Below, in pieces: positions 10,044 through 21,541 of a stretch of DNA of 34,500 nt (its first letter is position 1; each line of letters opens with the position of its first letter). The stretch is taken from positions 794,001-828,500 of the forward strand of contig NC_092563.1 in the NCBI RefSeq assembly GCF_037975245.1, given 5' to 3'. The translations under genes were made by a program, and so were the position numbers. This stretch comes from Apostichopus japonicus (Eukaryota; Echinodermata; Holothuroidea; Aspidochirotida; Stichopodidae). The notes below the pieces were generated by a model. That model searched no databases. It was not told where the DNA came from and was given only the letters and a program-made list of their open reading frames with translations.

Positions 10044-11628
10044 TGCAGTAGCTTGCCCAAATCTTTTTCAAATTTTTGCCCGACAATTCATTGATTTTCT
10101 TTATTTAGCATCATGATGCCCGAATATTTCTGTGTAACACCACCGTAAGCACAGCTCACCTGGGCTACCATGCTTTTTGAGCGATCAATTTTTTTTCTAA
10201 CTAGTCAACTGTATACTTGGACATCTCCGACATGAGTGTATATAAGAAACATTTTCTTTTTGATGGAATGGATGGTGGGGGGGGGGGGAGTGCCTACAAA
10301 CCTAGAAATACAGGTTTATCATATTCTTTGTTACATTTTATACTGTTTTGTGAGACAAATTGCAGTCTCACCCGACACAGCGACATTATCCCGCCTACGT
10401 GTCGTTGAACAATGTATGTTTTTCTGGAGGTAGCTGAGTACTGTGTTAAAATAATAAATACGGTAACTAAATATGAGCTTAAAAAATATACTGTCCTATT
10501 TTTCCTCTTCAAAGTGATGTAACCATTTTTTCTTCTTCTAATTTGCCAAATTATTGGGGAAGTGTAAATTTCTAAAATGTGAGATTATAAAATAAAGAAT
10601 GTTTATATGCAACTTGCAAGGCCTCAGATGTGCCGTTTCCGGCAATCTGAGAGGCTTTTTTTGCCAACAATTTTCTTGTACGCTACGCGCCAACCGATGG
10701 TGGCGCTCTGCTTAGATAGTGTCACGGGAACTTTCGGGCACAAAACTCTCTGCCCCCCAAAACTGAAATGGTCCCGTACGCCTATGACCTCGGCCCACAA
10801 CATTAGGCTTCTGTACTAAATGTGGTACAATTACATATCATATATGCGATCGTTCCAAGCTTCTGAAATATTATGTTTAGGAAGGTGCGTTAGTGTAGGG
10901 ACAGGTTAGAGGGGAGTGAGGTAACTTTGGCATTTTTTGACTTCAAATGACCTTTATGACCTCCGACAAAATCAAACAGTTTCTTTTACTCAATGTTATG
11001 CACTATCTTACCAAGTACGAGATCTGCCCAAGCTTCCAATATTAAGATACCATGTTTACAAGGTTTCACAATTTGACCCGAATGACCTTTGACCTCAAAC
11101 AATACAATACGCTTCTTGTACTCAACAATGTACTCTTTTGCACAAACTATGGGATCAATCTAAGCTTCGATTTTTACAATGTGGGCGGTACAAAGACACG
11201 CACACACACGCCAGCCATGAATGAATAGGTTACGATTATTATCAAAGCCAGGAAAGCTGCTCTTCAGAAGTTGAACATTAAATTGCAGAGTTTCAAACTG
11301 ACATCACATAAAATTATCTTCTCAAAACTAAAACAAATGAAATTTAATTTCTGAAAACAATTGTCAGGAAACTGAAGTTTTCTTTTAATTAACTTATTTC
11401 CGTCTTTATTATTGTTGGCAATAATGGTTAAATTGTTAGGCCATTAAGTCGAAACTGATTTATTGTGTGAAGACAGCTACAGCACTTTACCCTCACATAA
11501 GCCAGCAAATACTCAGAACTGATTAAGTTGCTGATTATTTTTAAGGAAATTCTGGAGGAATCATGCCAATCCTCCTACTCCCCCCACCCCCCCCCCCCTC
11601 CAAAAAAAAAACTGCAAAGAAATCTTAC
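9207..11628. other. Intergenic stretch with simple repeats and a TTCGGGCAA / TTGCCCGAA repeat
   Basis: Between 9950 and 10125 the motif TTCGGGCA occurs twice on the left and TTGCCC / GCCCGAA on the right of an (AT)n run at 10015-10044, suggesting a decayed inverted-repeat element with a microsatellite core. Poly-G runs lie at about 9917-9927 and 10276-10288, and a poly-C run at 11579-11599. A diverged dispersed repeat of the 'caatttgacc-aatgacctttgacc' type is at 11020-11100. No gene is recognised. Confidence 0.5.
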
Positions 11629-11831
11629 TTGTGCAAAATTCTTTAAGTAAAATTGAATTGAATTTCTTCTTCTGAGGAATGCCTGTGGTACTGTTAATAA
11701 GTGTGTACAGTACTTTCTCATTCACAGCCTTCACTTCATACGGCCCAATTAGCCAAGAGTTCTCGAGCTTCCCTCCTCTTCGGGCATCCTTTCTAGCATT
11801 CCGTACCAGAACACTGGCACCAACTTCGAAG
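11629..11831 (-). pseudogene. Integrase-like gene, exon D (GPY/F domain)
   Basis: Fifth recognisable exon of a minus-strand integrase gene. After a CAGAG acceptor it opens with FEVGASVLVRNARKDARRGG and continues to the motif WLIGPYEV, the GPY/F module at the C-terminus of chromovirus-type and Ginger1 integrases. It joins exon C in phase 2 and stays open to a GTAAGA donor at 11623-11628. Further 3' exons were not found. This exon has no disabling lesion. Similar proteins in animals are annotated as KRBA2-, SCAND3- or GIN-like, or as Ginger1 transposase; I cannot separate these by eye. Confidence 0.7.
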
Positions 11832-11941
11832 CTCTGAATAAAATAAAATCCAGCAGATATACGTAAACATCATAATACAATGCATATGTTGCCATTCATT
11901 TAATTACAACTTCAATGTACAACATAGCATTATATAATTAC

Positions 11942-12142
11942 CTTTTTTGGTGCCTATTATCCAAATTCTTTTTTTGCCGTTCTTGGGCTTTGCCAATATT
12001 TTCTTTCACAACACCTTTGATTATGTCCCGCGACTGTGACATGAGTTGAAAAACCCTCTCCTGCTGTGCATCGCTGCAGTCTGTAGTAGGAGCTTCTGGT
12101 TGGACAATGGAGTCTTCCATGTCGACTGGTCGCAATGGCTCT
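11942..12142 (-). pseudogene. Integrase-like gene, exon C (linker after the catalytic core)
   Basis: The minus-strand exon follows a TATCCAG acceptor, opens with REPLRPVDMEDS, and ends in an Arg/Lys-rich string NIGKAQERQKKNLDNRHQK before a GTAATT donor. This matches the region between the DDE core ('MFGREPRLP..') and the GPY/F domain of Ty3/gypsy and Ginger integrases. It is uninterrupted. Both borders are phase 2 and rebuild conserved codons at the joins with exons B and D, which argues the introns are real. The C-D intron is only 110 bp. Confidence 0.75.
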
Positions 12143-12724
12143 CTGGATATATGAAGATAAATTAACATTCAATTATTCACAACACTTTGTTGACTGAAGA
12201 ATAAATAAATTTTTATATATTTTATTTTCACTATTAAGACCATTGAACCAGATATTTGAGTCACATATCACATACTCAAACCAGCACAAATATAAAACCC
12301 TTATATATATTCTGTGCTGTTATAGGTCCAACTTGCATACCAGTCAATTATGATAAATATATAGTATATGAAAAACAAAACCAATGTCAGTGGCATTAAT
12401 TGCATGTATCTTTTGAATTTAATGGGCATGTATTTACAGTTTAATGAATGTTCATATTTTGTACTTGCTGCAGAGTGTACCATATACAGGGTTAATATTT
12501 ATTTGTTTAGATATTATAACTTAAATTGGGTTATTGATGGTCCTCTATTTAGCGTTTTTTCCCAGGACCTGGGATGTGTCAAATTAGATTTTATCGTACA
12601 GAGGACTGGTGTAGCTATGCAAGATTTGTCCAAACTCTCTTATCCCTGATTGCTTTTTCTCTGTATATGGCCTTAGCAAATGTAAATATCTATTCAGCAA
12701 TGGCAGGTTTAAATTATTACAAAC

Positions 12725-13015
12725 CTTCCAAACATCACAGCAAAAGGTGAAAGACCTATTGAACCATGTTTGGCTGTATGGTACCCCATGAGAATTGAAG
12801 ACAGCATTTCATCTCAGTCATGTTGGTTTTCATTGACAACCTTGATGAGTGACCTTTGCAGAGTTTGGTTGAATCTTTCATCAAGCCCATTGGTCTGTGG
12901 GTGGTAGCTAGAGGATTCTCTGTGGTCTACCCCTATCATGTCAAACAGGGACTTGTTCAGAGCATTAAAAAATTCTCCTCTCTGGTCTGAGATGACAATT
13001 TTCATGCACCCAAAT
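12725..13015 (-). pseudogene. Integrase-like gene, exon B (second Asp and Glu of the DDE core)
   Basis: This minus-strand exon encodes the second half of the rve integrase core: the motif VISDQRGEFF carries the second catalytic Asp, SSSYHPQTNGLDERFNQTL the Glu, with exactly 35 residues between them (D,D-35-E). An in-frame TGA at 12814-12816 falls where relatives have Trp; beyond it similarity continues ('DEMLSSILMGYHTAKHG', 'LSPFAVMFG') to a phase-2 donor. So the exon is intact in structure but carries one nonsense change. The intron to exon A is 312 bp and that to exon C 582 bp. Confidence 0.8.
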
Positions 13016-13327
13016 CTAAATAAATGGAAACATTTAAATAACTATTGTTAAAGTATTGATTACGAGTAATGTAATGAACTACTGGCATCTGCAGAATGGC
13101 TACATGGTTTAATCAGGAAATCATTTCAGCACTGATTTAAAAACAAAAGTAAGTTAAAAGCACTGACCATATCCCACTAACATTTCATTGACATTAACTT
13201 AAGAAACAACTTCTATAAATTCCTGTAACCATTTGGCCGCTTTCTGGGTCACAGTTAAAACAGTGCAAATGCAGGTCTGCATAACTAATTCCATGTAAAG
13301 TAGAAACAAAAGTAGATGGATATTTAC

Positions 13328-13489
13328 CTGGCCATGGTTTCAAACAGAAAGTTTGCAACAGTTTTTGCTGTTTTGTTTCTGTACAGCAACAGCCTCTGGC
13401 CATTTTGAAAAATAGTCACATAGGGTTTATATGATGTACTTATTTCCATTGATGGTCTCTGGAAGGGGTCCAATCATATCCACACCCAT
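13328..13489 (-). pseudogene. Integrase-like gene, exon A (first Asp of the DDE core)
   Basis: After a TTTTTTTAG acceptor the exon begins MGVDMIGPLPETINGNKYII, containing the first catalytic Asp in the 'G.D.IGPLPET..GNKYI' motif of gypsy-type integrases. It continues with a DYFSKWPEAVAV block and ends at a GTAAAT donor, phase 2. Two lesions are visible: an in-frame TAA at 13427-13429 and a one-base shift near 13370-13376 within an A-rich stretch (minus strand). The upstream HHCC zinc-binding domain expected before this point was not found between here and 16430. Confidence 0.75.
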
Positions 13490-16429
13490 CTAAAAAAAGA
13501 AGTAAAATGGCATTCAGAACCATACACAATCTAATCATACGAACTGATGTTCAAGTGATTTATATCTGAGTTTTGTAAAGTGCTAAACATTCAATTGTTT
13601 TTTTATTTTTTATTGTAACTCACACTGGAAGACTCTGTTACCAATTTTTTTCTTCATTACCAAACCTATTACTTACTGACTTGTCAAACCCAACTGTTAT
13701 ATGGAAGTCCAATGGGAAATCTCTGAAGTGAGATGCAAGTCACATGCAGTGATATAGCTCACAATCTAGATGGTAATTGTCACTAGGGACTATCATAGGC
13801 CTGGTAACCATTTTCATCACCTTTGAATGTGGGGTGGGGGGGGGGGACAGATGTATAAGTACCTGGATGAGTGATTGATAGTTAGTCAGAAAATTGCCTT
13901 GGAATCTGTCAGTGAGATGACAGGGTTACACCTAACTGATGTAGGAAGCATACATTGGTACAACCTATACTTTGGTATCTATATATTGTAAGCATTTAGA
14001 AATGTTACAAATTAATCTTTGAATGGAATTTGCAGAATTTTTTATATTAATGACAGAAATTCACACTGTAGAGTTACAGTATGGAAGGAAAGACTTCTTG
14101 GTTATTAACCAAGTAGCAAATTTTACTTAAATAGATGTTGAAATAAGCATATGGGTTCATTGGGGATGAATTTTGGACAAAAGGCTATATGGCTCTGTTG
14201 GTACTTTAGTTATGAACTGCATATGAATGTACGTACTTAGGACATTTTCTCGGATACTTCTTTATGACAACAATTCAACTACTGAACTCTGTTATGTTCA
14301 TGTGTCATTCTTACTTCATATCACAATTCAGTTTTCTTTTCATTTTGAAATTCATATCAGATAATTATGAAGTCCTATGTAAAGGTTTTCCTGTTGCTTT
14401 AATTATACGCAGCTAAAAAAAAATACCAAAATGTGTTCTTAGCGAAATTTGTGTTTATGGCTGCAGTACATGAAAATTCCCGACAGTACTGCGAGCCATT
14501 AAGTCTACTGAATGTACCACCATCATGATCATCTTTAATATATGCTTAGTAAATTATAACTTTAAGAACAAATGAATGAGCTAGATCTTTCATTCTCTGG
14601 ACAATCTCCACACATGCTCCTTATACTCTTGCACTGGCCAACAAAGGGATGCAAACTTTAAGCATCGGTTGATAACTTGATATGCATATGGTGAATGACT
14701 TTGCAGTTACAATCATGCAAACAAATATTGCTTTTAGATGACAAAAAAAAAGTGATTTAGTGATAACTATGCTGCTTGTGAACAGTATTTTCGACCCAGG
14801 CCTAGCATTAATAAGCTGAACGCATAAGGTGGTCCATATGTATTCCATTAACATGTAAGGCCTATGAGCTAGGATAGGTATTTGAAAAAAAACATGTTAC
14901 ACAACTTCCATTGCAGATTCCATCAAAATCAGGTGTACATGTGCCTCCTGCTGAAATGCAGATGAAAATAATACTTAGGTGGTGAAATTGTCACCACTCG
15001 TGTCCTACAAGGACTCTTACAGAAATTGAAATGAACCTGATATTTCTATTGATTTAGCCACCTTCTCAGATCCCTTTCTTTCAAATTAGGGTCTTATACC
15101 AAAATACTCCTATCATTTGGTCAAATAAGTTCATGATAACATGTGGGATAAAAACGAAAGCAAATTGTTGTGCATTTTTATTTGCTTTTTTTTCAATTGT
15201 TTCTCTCCACAACCAGCTATCCTCCTGAATAGAAATTTATTCACCCACCCTCAAATTTGTCAAAGAGATTACACTAGGCCTATATTAGTTTTTTTAGGTC
15301 CATTCTGGTCACTATTCTAGCAATACTACAGTATATCACCAAGCAGTGTCTACATGTGATAATACATTGCAAATTTAATATAAATGATATAAACTTGGTC
15401 CATGGAGCTACTGTATAATCCCAGGTTTATAGCTCCATGGTTTAACCTGCACTAATTTAATTGCAACATTGTTTTGTGCATATATTAACAACCTTAATTA
15501 CTGTGGAAGAATGTTTAATGAATATTCATACCATAACCATGTACATGTTTGCATAATTAAAATATCACCAGCAAAGAGGCCCATTAAACTTATTAAAAAT
15601 TATTAGCCAACACAGCTAACCTTCTGACAATGAAGTGATGGGCAGGTGGCCAACTGATTACCTATTGCATATATTTGACCTGCTGCAGTGTCTGTGCACA
15701 TCCCGGCACCAATAAATTAAAAAAATATGGGAAAACCTCTAAAAAGAAAGAGATAATAAAGTAACACTTATTACTTTAATTGATCCTCCAAATGGACAAG
15801 ACAGGGACCCCCCCTCTCCCTTGCTACCTTGTGTTTTAACTAGTAAGGGGACTAATCCCAGGACATATCTTTCAGAAAATCTGAAAAGTCCTATCCTGAA
15901 GATTTCTTTGTTTTTAACCTAGCAATTCCAAACACATAATCATTATTGAAATTAAAAGCTTGTATACTCATGGTAGCATGGGTACACAATACACATCTGA
16001 TATGTAACTGACAGCTGATCTGGGAGTTTTGGCAGCTACCAGAGTAACAAAAATTATACCAAATAGGCTTTATTTCAGAGATTGCCAATCGGAGTGGCTT
16101 GAATTTGAATAAAGCAAATTATTTGCAAATAGGGTTACCTCTCGAAGTCCTACACCTAGGCTACAGTAGGCTAGCCTATAGTAGCCTAATACTATTCGTG
16201 TCTTGCCGAATAATTATGCATTACGATATTCTCTACCACTAATAAAGTTTTGACTTTTCAGTTCTACTCTTAGTCTTAGGTGATTACAAATAATAAAATA
16301 TACATATAATCTGCAAGGCCCAAATGGCCAATGCACTTAGTTCAAGTTATATGCATATCTATGGAATCATTTTCTTCAGTGGAAATAATTCCTAAAAGTT
16401 TTATACAAATAAACAAATAATACACTTAC
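13490..16429. other. Gap between exon A and the candidate first exon of the integrase pseudogene
   Basis: About 2.9 kb in which I find no HHCC finger exon on the minus strand and no other gene. There is a poly-G run at 13836-13847 and a TAGGCTA/TAGCCTA-rich palindromic stretch at 16146-16190. The missing domain may be deleted or too decayed to see. Confidence 0.45.
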
Positions 16430-16669
16430 CGCCAAACCCTTCTTGTAAGCTTTAATTTTGTGGGCTTTGGCCAAGGGCCTATCTTCGTTGCCATGTGGGC
16501 CGACGTAAACTAGATCGGCATCTCCCGTCAGTCTAAAACTCTTCGATCTTCCCCTTATCGATCTTTCTAGATTTATCGTAGACTTTTCAGGGTACAGTCC
16601 TGACGAAAGATATTTTCCAATGATAATGTAGGCCTACTCGTCATCGGTATCCAGGTCAGGAGAAGTCAT
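16430..16669 (-). pseudogene. Integrase-like gene, candidate first exon
   Basis: Minus-strand exon of 80 codons from ATG (16667-16669) to a GTAAGT donor, phase 0. The N-terminus is acidic (MTSPDLDTDDE), followed by an in-frame TAG (16634-16636), then IGKYLSSGLYPEKSTINLER and FRLTGDADLVYVGPHGNEDR. The latter resembles the segment preceding the HHCC finger in KRBA2/SCAND3-like and Ginger integrase proteins ('YL..G.YP....K......F.L..G.LYY'). Assignment rests on this weak pattern, the clean donor and the shared strand, so it is less certain than exons A-D. Confidence 0.5.
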
Positions 16670-17911
16670 CTTGTAATATCAGATCGGGCTAAGTAAGTTA
16701 ACGGTCTCAACTATTAATGCAATTACTGTGCGTGCATATATGCAGCTACTAAGAAATTTTGGGCCTGCGACATGTAACGACGTAGACGGCACATTCGGCT
16801 TACTTCACTGAGTAAATAGCAGTATACATTTTACAGTAGAATGCAAATACGCATGTCACACCTATAACGTAGAGCGGGAGATTTCCACATTTCCCGCGTA
16901 CTGAATAAAATATATTGACTCTGACCAGGGAGTTTTTCCATAACAACTCCCTGCTCTGACCCCGGATTTGACCTCCATGCTCCGGATGGCGGGGAACTAT
17001 CACCGCCGCGTATCGGTTAAAATACATTTACCTTCGACCTACATGGTTGATCTTTCTCCAACGTTTAGAAATTCCGACCTTCCAAACAACTACCCTAATG
17101 GTAGTAACGATTGATAAGCAGCAGCGTCAGACAGACATGACTAACTAGTTCGGAAGATAAGTTTAACATTCATAATGCAGCCTTCTGACAGTCGACGATC
17201 GAAATAGAGCGGACAGCGTCCCTCTGGAGTGTAGTCTCCATGATAATAATAACATTTTGCCGCCTCTTCCCACAACAGTCGACACTCGAAGTATTAGTTA
17301 TACTTTAACCAAGTTTTGAGGGTGATGCTGACCGATATATAACATTGTCAACCTGGTCTTCGCTAGTAAATTACCTCCTTTTAAGTAATAAGGGAACGTA
17401 GATAGGGCCAGAAATGTTTGTCACTCAACAGAACCACGTTAAAGCTCTTTGAAGAGAACCCGGACACTTTCCACGGTGGCGTAGAAAGCAAGGGAAAGTG
17501 TCCCTGAGACACTATTCACGCAAATGAGACACTATTTCCTAGTAATAAGTGTCCTACGGACGCCCGGACCCTCATTACTGCCACACAGGCACCGGTCTTT
17601 TCAATTGTTGCATCAAGGTCAACAAAGTCATGAGAAGGTCTGCAATGCTCTGCTGATTTTTGACAATTACAACGACCAAAGCAAACGATATCGTGAAGAT
17701 CAAGCCTGCAGAAAGTATAGGTCCTACACACATACAGTATATATATATACACATGTATGCTATTGTACTCCTGTATAACTGATACTAAACAACCCCTCCC
17801 TGTGGATACAATTGCTTCACACAATATGGAAGATTGAAGAGTTATAAACAGCATTGAGTCAGTTGTAACAACTACTGGATTTAAAATATCAAACAGGAAA
17901 TTTACTTCAAA
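16670..17911. other. Intergenic region upstream of NAT gene 1
   Basis: Lies between the divergent candidate first exon of the integrase pseudogene (minus) and NAT gene 1 (plus), so it should hold the promoter of the latter. It contains the 28-bp insertion at 16926 and, at about 17480-17580, the inverted relative of the GTGTCC cluster at 4300-4500. No convincing core promoter element or coding exon is seen. Confidence 0.4.
16926..16953. mobile_element. 28-bp palindromic mini-insertion with 7-bp target duplication (copy 1)
   Basis: Left arm CAGGGAGTTTTT, spacer CCAT, right arm AACAACTCCCTG; the arms pair over 11 of 12 bases. CTCTGAC occurs directly on both sides (16919-16925 and 16954-16960). 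The element thus consists of little more than two terminal inverted repeats. See the copy at 26478. Confidence 0.8.
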
Positions 17912-18160
17912 ATGCAGCTAGTTGTGTCATCAGTGTGTAGCAAGTACTCTTGTGCCAGATCGTCCAGTCACATTTTTGTGAGAGAGATATTAAGTTGTAT
18001 TTCTTTGAGAAGAGGGTTGAAATCTCTGTGTTTCCATGGAAACAAGCATCTCCCAGGACTTGTTAGCAGTGATGTGCTGAAGAAAGGATCAATTCAACCA
18101 ACTACTATTCAGAGATGCTGTATGTCGAGTTCTGATGAGGGATGCTCAGAGTCTAACTTG
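17912..18160 (+). CDS. NAT gene 1, candidate first exon (presequence-like N-terminus)
   Basis: ATG in the context TTCAAAATGC opens 83 codons ending at the donor GTAGGA (18161), phase 0, which matches the phase-0 acceptor at 21542. The peptide starts MQLVVSSVCSKYSCARSSSH, is rich in Ser, Cys, Arg and Lys with few acidic residues over its first 60 positions, then has RCCMSSSDEG. This is the shape of a mitochondrial presequence followed by a short acidic spacer. It is unrelated in sequence to the 35-codon first exon of genes 2 and 3 but plays the same part. Evidence is position, phase and composition; a transcript would be needed to prove the splice. Joined, gene 1 would encode 386 residues. Confidence 0.55.
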
Positions 18161-19099
18161 GTAGGAGAACCTTCACTTTAAGATACTTTAATATAAATCA
18201 TATCTATATATCAACTGAACACGGTTCATGTTAAATGAAATTGCCTGCCCGGTTCACTTAATTAAATTCCTGCCTCTGAACAGTTGGGAATTTCTCGGAA
18301 CTGTGACTGCAGGCAGCTGCATTAAATGAATGCATCACTCGGGTGTCATGTAACTTTGAATCCTTCCTCTCTGTATATAAGACTTTTAAACCTTACACTG
18401 GAAGTATTTTGGAATTTAAGCTTCAAACTAAGGTAGCTGTTTTCAATGCTCTTTGAAGGTCTCAAAACTGCTGTGGACCTGACCATGGATCTATACACGA
18501 AATAGCTGACACAAATAGAAATAGCTATACATGAAATAACTATACACGAAATAGCTCCATGACCTGACTCATTGATGGAATAACTTCAACCAACGTTGTC
18601 TTTATGTTGTTGTTCTGAATCAATTAATCTGTTTGTTATAGGTGTACAGTATCTGTATAAGTCTATGACAATATGATGGCAGACTACATAGCAACCAATA
18701 ATGTTCCTGTGAAACACTGAAAGCAAACAGTTTAATAGTTGGTCACAGCTGAACAGATTATAGTTGTTCATGTCCCAGAAGAAATGCAATGTTTGTTAGA
18801 CTCTCAGAAATGTTTAACACAAGCTTGAATTGGCAGTAAACCTGCACAAACTTTTACAAATTTCTGCAATTTTGTGACCCTGCCTATACATGGGAGTCTC
18901 AAAGTAATTTACATACTATAGGCCAATTTACTTGGTATCACTTTAAACAGTTCTGTTGCGGTAGTGTGACTTTATGCAGTAACAAGCCATGAAAACATAT
19001 TTGGGGTGTAGGCTTTGATTATTACCGGCTAGCAAACTTTCTAGTATTAGGCTGATTGGTTAGTATGTTAGCTTTGTATTCTAGGCTTTGTATTTTAGG

Positions 19100-19350
19100 A
19101 GTGTAGGCTCAGTGGTTGACGCCGGTGCCTTCCAATCATAAGGTCCCGAGTTCGAGTCACTCCAAGATTAATGCATGTCGTCCAGTTACAGAGTTGTTAA
19201 CAATTGCCAATTTATAATCATGGACGTTAAATAGAAATTCAGAACCTGACTTCGGTCAGCTTGCGGCTTTAAAAAGCCAATGAGGCTTCTTCGCGAGTTC
19301 CTGCTCGTAGGAGGATCTAAAATACATATACATACACCCTTACATACATT
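19100..19350 (+). mobile_element. tRNA-derived SINE
   Basis: The head contains GTAGGCTCAGTGGTTGACG (A-box-like) and GAGTTCGAGTCA (B-box-like), about 35 bp apart, flanked by GGAGTG and CACTCC that could pair as an acceptor stem. After it comes a tRNA-unrelated body including GCTTTAAAAAGCC, then a tail of ATACATATACATACA-type simple sequence. The tRNA part is too divergent and its anticodon arm too irregular to be a functional tRNA gene. Target-site duplications were not identified. Confidence 0.75.
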
Positions 19351-19922
19351 CTTGAATTTGTAGCACTATCTATTGTAGGCTATTTAGCACCTGGTGCTAA
19401 AGTTAGACTAATTAGGCTGACCTACAAACAGACAAGGCCTAAACAGGGAATAATTTATCCGGTGTTCCATAGGCCCATGCTATGCAATAAGGGAAAATTG
19501 CAGTGTAAGTGCAAAATGAACAAACTATAATATTAAAGTAAGATTCACTGGCACATTTCTTTCAGTTAAGAAGTGTTACAAGTTCTCATTAAACACACTG
19601 TCTGCAACTTGCAACTAGCAATATCAAAATATGTGGTAACCATGGTAACTGATCTCAAAAGCCAAATGCCAATTTCAATTTAGTGATATATGTCAAAATC
19701 AGTCCCAGGGCTGATATGATTCATGTTTGGTATGGCAATACCCAGCTGTGTGACAGTGGCTTAATTATATATTGAAGGCTTTCAAACTGAAATGTCAAAG
19801 GTCAAACAAAGCCCAGAAAGTGACTTTTTGATATGAATACAATGAGGTTATGTTGCATATAGACAATGTAGATGTACTTACAATGTAGAATCAGCTAGGT
19901 CAAAGTTTAAAGAGGTAAAAGG

Positions 19923-21411
19923 ACCAGTGAAGAGATAATTTGAATGAGGTGCATGAACTTTAAACATGCTATTATGTAGCCTGTAATCAACTGCTTACAA
20001 ACCCATTGTTTGAAGAGGCACAAGGACATTCCAGTGAAGAGATAATTTGAATGAGGTGCATGAACTTTAAACATGCTATTATGTAGCCTGTAATCAACTG
20101 CTTACAAACCCATTGTTTGAAGAGGTACAAGGACGTTCCAGAGAAGAGATAATTTGAATGAGGTGCATGAACTTTGAACATGCCATTATGTAGCCTGTAA
20201 TCAACTGCTTACAAACCCATTGTTTGAAGAGGCACAAGGACGTTCCAGAGAAGAGATAATTTGAATGAGGTGCATGAACTTTAAACATGCTATTATGTAG
20301 CCTGTAATCAACTGCTTACAAACCCATTGTTTGAAGAGGTACAAGGACGTTCCAGAGAAGAGATAATTTGAATGAGGTGCATGAACTTTGAACATGCCAT
20401 TATGTAGCCTGTAATCAACTGCTTACAAACCCATTGTTTGAAGAGGCACAAGGACGTTCCAGAGAAGAGATAATTTGAATGAGGTGCATGAACTTTAAAC
20501 ATGCTATTATGTAGCCTGTAATCAACTGCTTACAAACCCATTGTTTGAAGAGGTACAAGGACGTTCCAGAGAAGAGATAATTTGAATGAGGTGCATGAAC
20601 TTTGAACATGCCATTATGTAGCCTGTAATCAACTGCTTACAAACCCATTGTTTGAAGAGGTACAAGGACGTTCCAGAGAAGAGATAATTTGAATGAGGTG
20701 CATGAACTTTAAACATGCTATTATGTAGCCTGTAATCAACTGCTTACAAACCCATTGTTTGAAGAGGTACAAGGACGTTCCAGTGAAGAGATAATTTGAA
20801 TGAGGTGCATGACCTTTAAACATGCCATTATGTAGCCTGTAATCAACTGCTTACAAACCCAGTGTTTGAAGAGGTACAAGGACGTTCCAGTGAAGAGATA
20901 ATTTGAATGAGGTGCATGACCTTTAAACATGCTATTATGTAGCCTGTAATCAACTGCTTACAAACCCATTGTTTGAAGAGGTACAAGGGCGTTCCAGAAA
21001 AGAGATAATTTGAATGAGGTGCATGACCTTTAAACATGCTATTATGTAGCCTGTAATCAACTGCTTACAAACCCATTGTTTGAAGAGGTACAAGGACGTT
21101 CCAGAGAAGAGATAATTTGAATGAGGTGCATGACCTTTAAACATGCTATTATGTAGCCTGTAATCAATTGCTTACAAACCCATTGTTTGAAGAGGTACAA
21201 GGACGTTCCAGTGAAGACATTATTTGAATGAGGTGCATGAACTTTAAACATGCTATTATGTAGCCTGTAATCAACTGCTTACAAACCCATTGTTTGAAGA
21301 GGTACAAGGACGTTCCAGTGAAGACATTATTTGAATGAGGTGCATGAACTTTAAACATGCTATTATGTAGCCTGTAATCAACTGCTTACAAACTCAGTGT
21401 TTGTGAAGCGA
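19923..21411. repeat. 107-bp minisatellite, about 14 copies, in NAT gene 1 intron
   Basis: Nearly identical units repeat every 107 bp. In roughly 20065-20735, two variants alternate (TTTAAACATGCTATT and TTTGAACATGCCATT), revealing a 214-bp dimer as the recently amplified unit. Copies nearer the 3' end are more uniform, with ATGACCTTTAAAC in several. Overlapping 64-codon minus-strand open frames recur with the same 107-bp step and are by-products of the repeat. Confidence 0.97.
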
Positions 21412-21541
21412 TAAGGAGAGTCCATGGATTGCACTCTTCTCTATTTCGTTCTTGTTTGTTTGCTCAAGATATTTTTCTGGCTAAATCCTTGCTTACCATT
21501 GGAACCTAAACCTCTAATTTCATTTCATTTCTTCAAAACAG

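Larger units (their letters stand above)
18161..21541 (+). other. Intron 1 of NAT gene 1
   Basis: Spans from donor GTAGGA to an acceptor ending AAAACAG. It contains a short tandem run of 'ACACGAAATAGCTAT'-like units at about 18493-18562, a tRNA-derived SINE (19100-19350) and a 107-bp minisatellite (19923-21411) that makes up almost half of it. No further coding exon is seen. Confidence 0.55.

Noticed and set aside
12814-13005. Stand-alone gypsy LTR retrotransposon
   Set aside because: No LTRs, reverse transcriptase or protease are seen next to it, and the integrase region is split by GT-AG introns, which fits a Ginger or GIN/KRBA2-like gene better.
17516-17854. 112-codon minus-strand open frame upstream of NAT gene 1
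   Set aside because: It runs through the GTGTCC repeat block and a TATA-rich simple sequence; no recognisable domain.
19100-19172. Functional tRNA gene
   Set aside because: A and B boxes are present but the anticodon and T arms are imperfect and a SINE body with simple tail follows.
19987-21358. Series of overlapping 64-codon minus-strand frames
   Set aside because: They recur every 107 bp and are the same translation of the minisatellite in shifted phases; no domain or splice signals.
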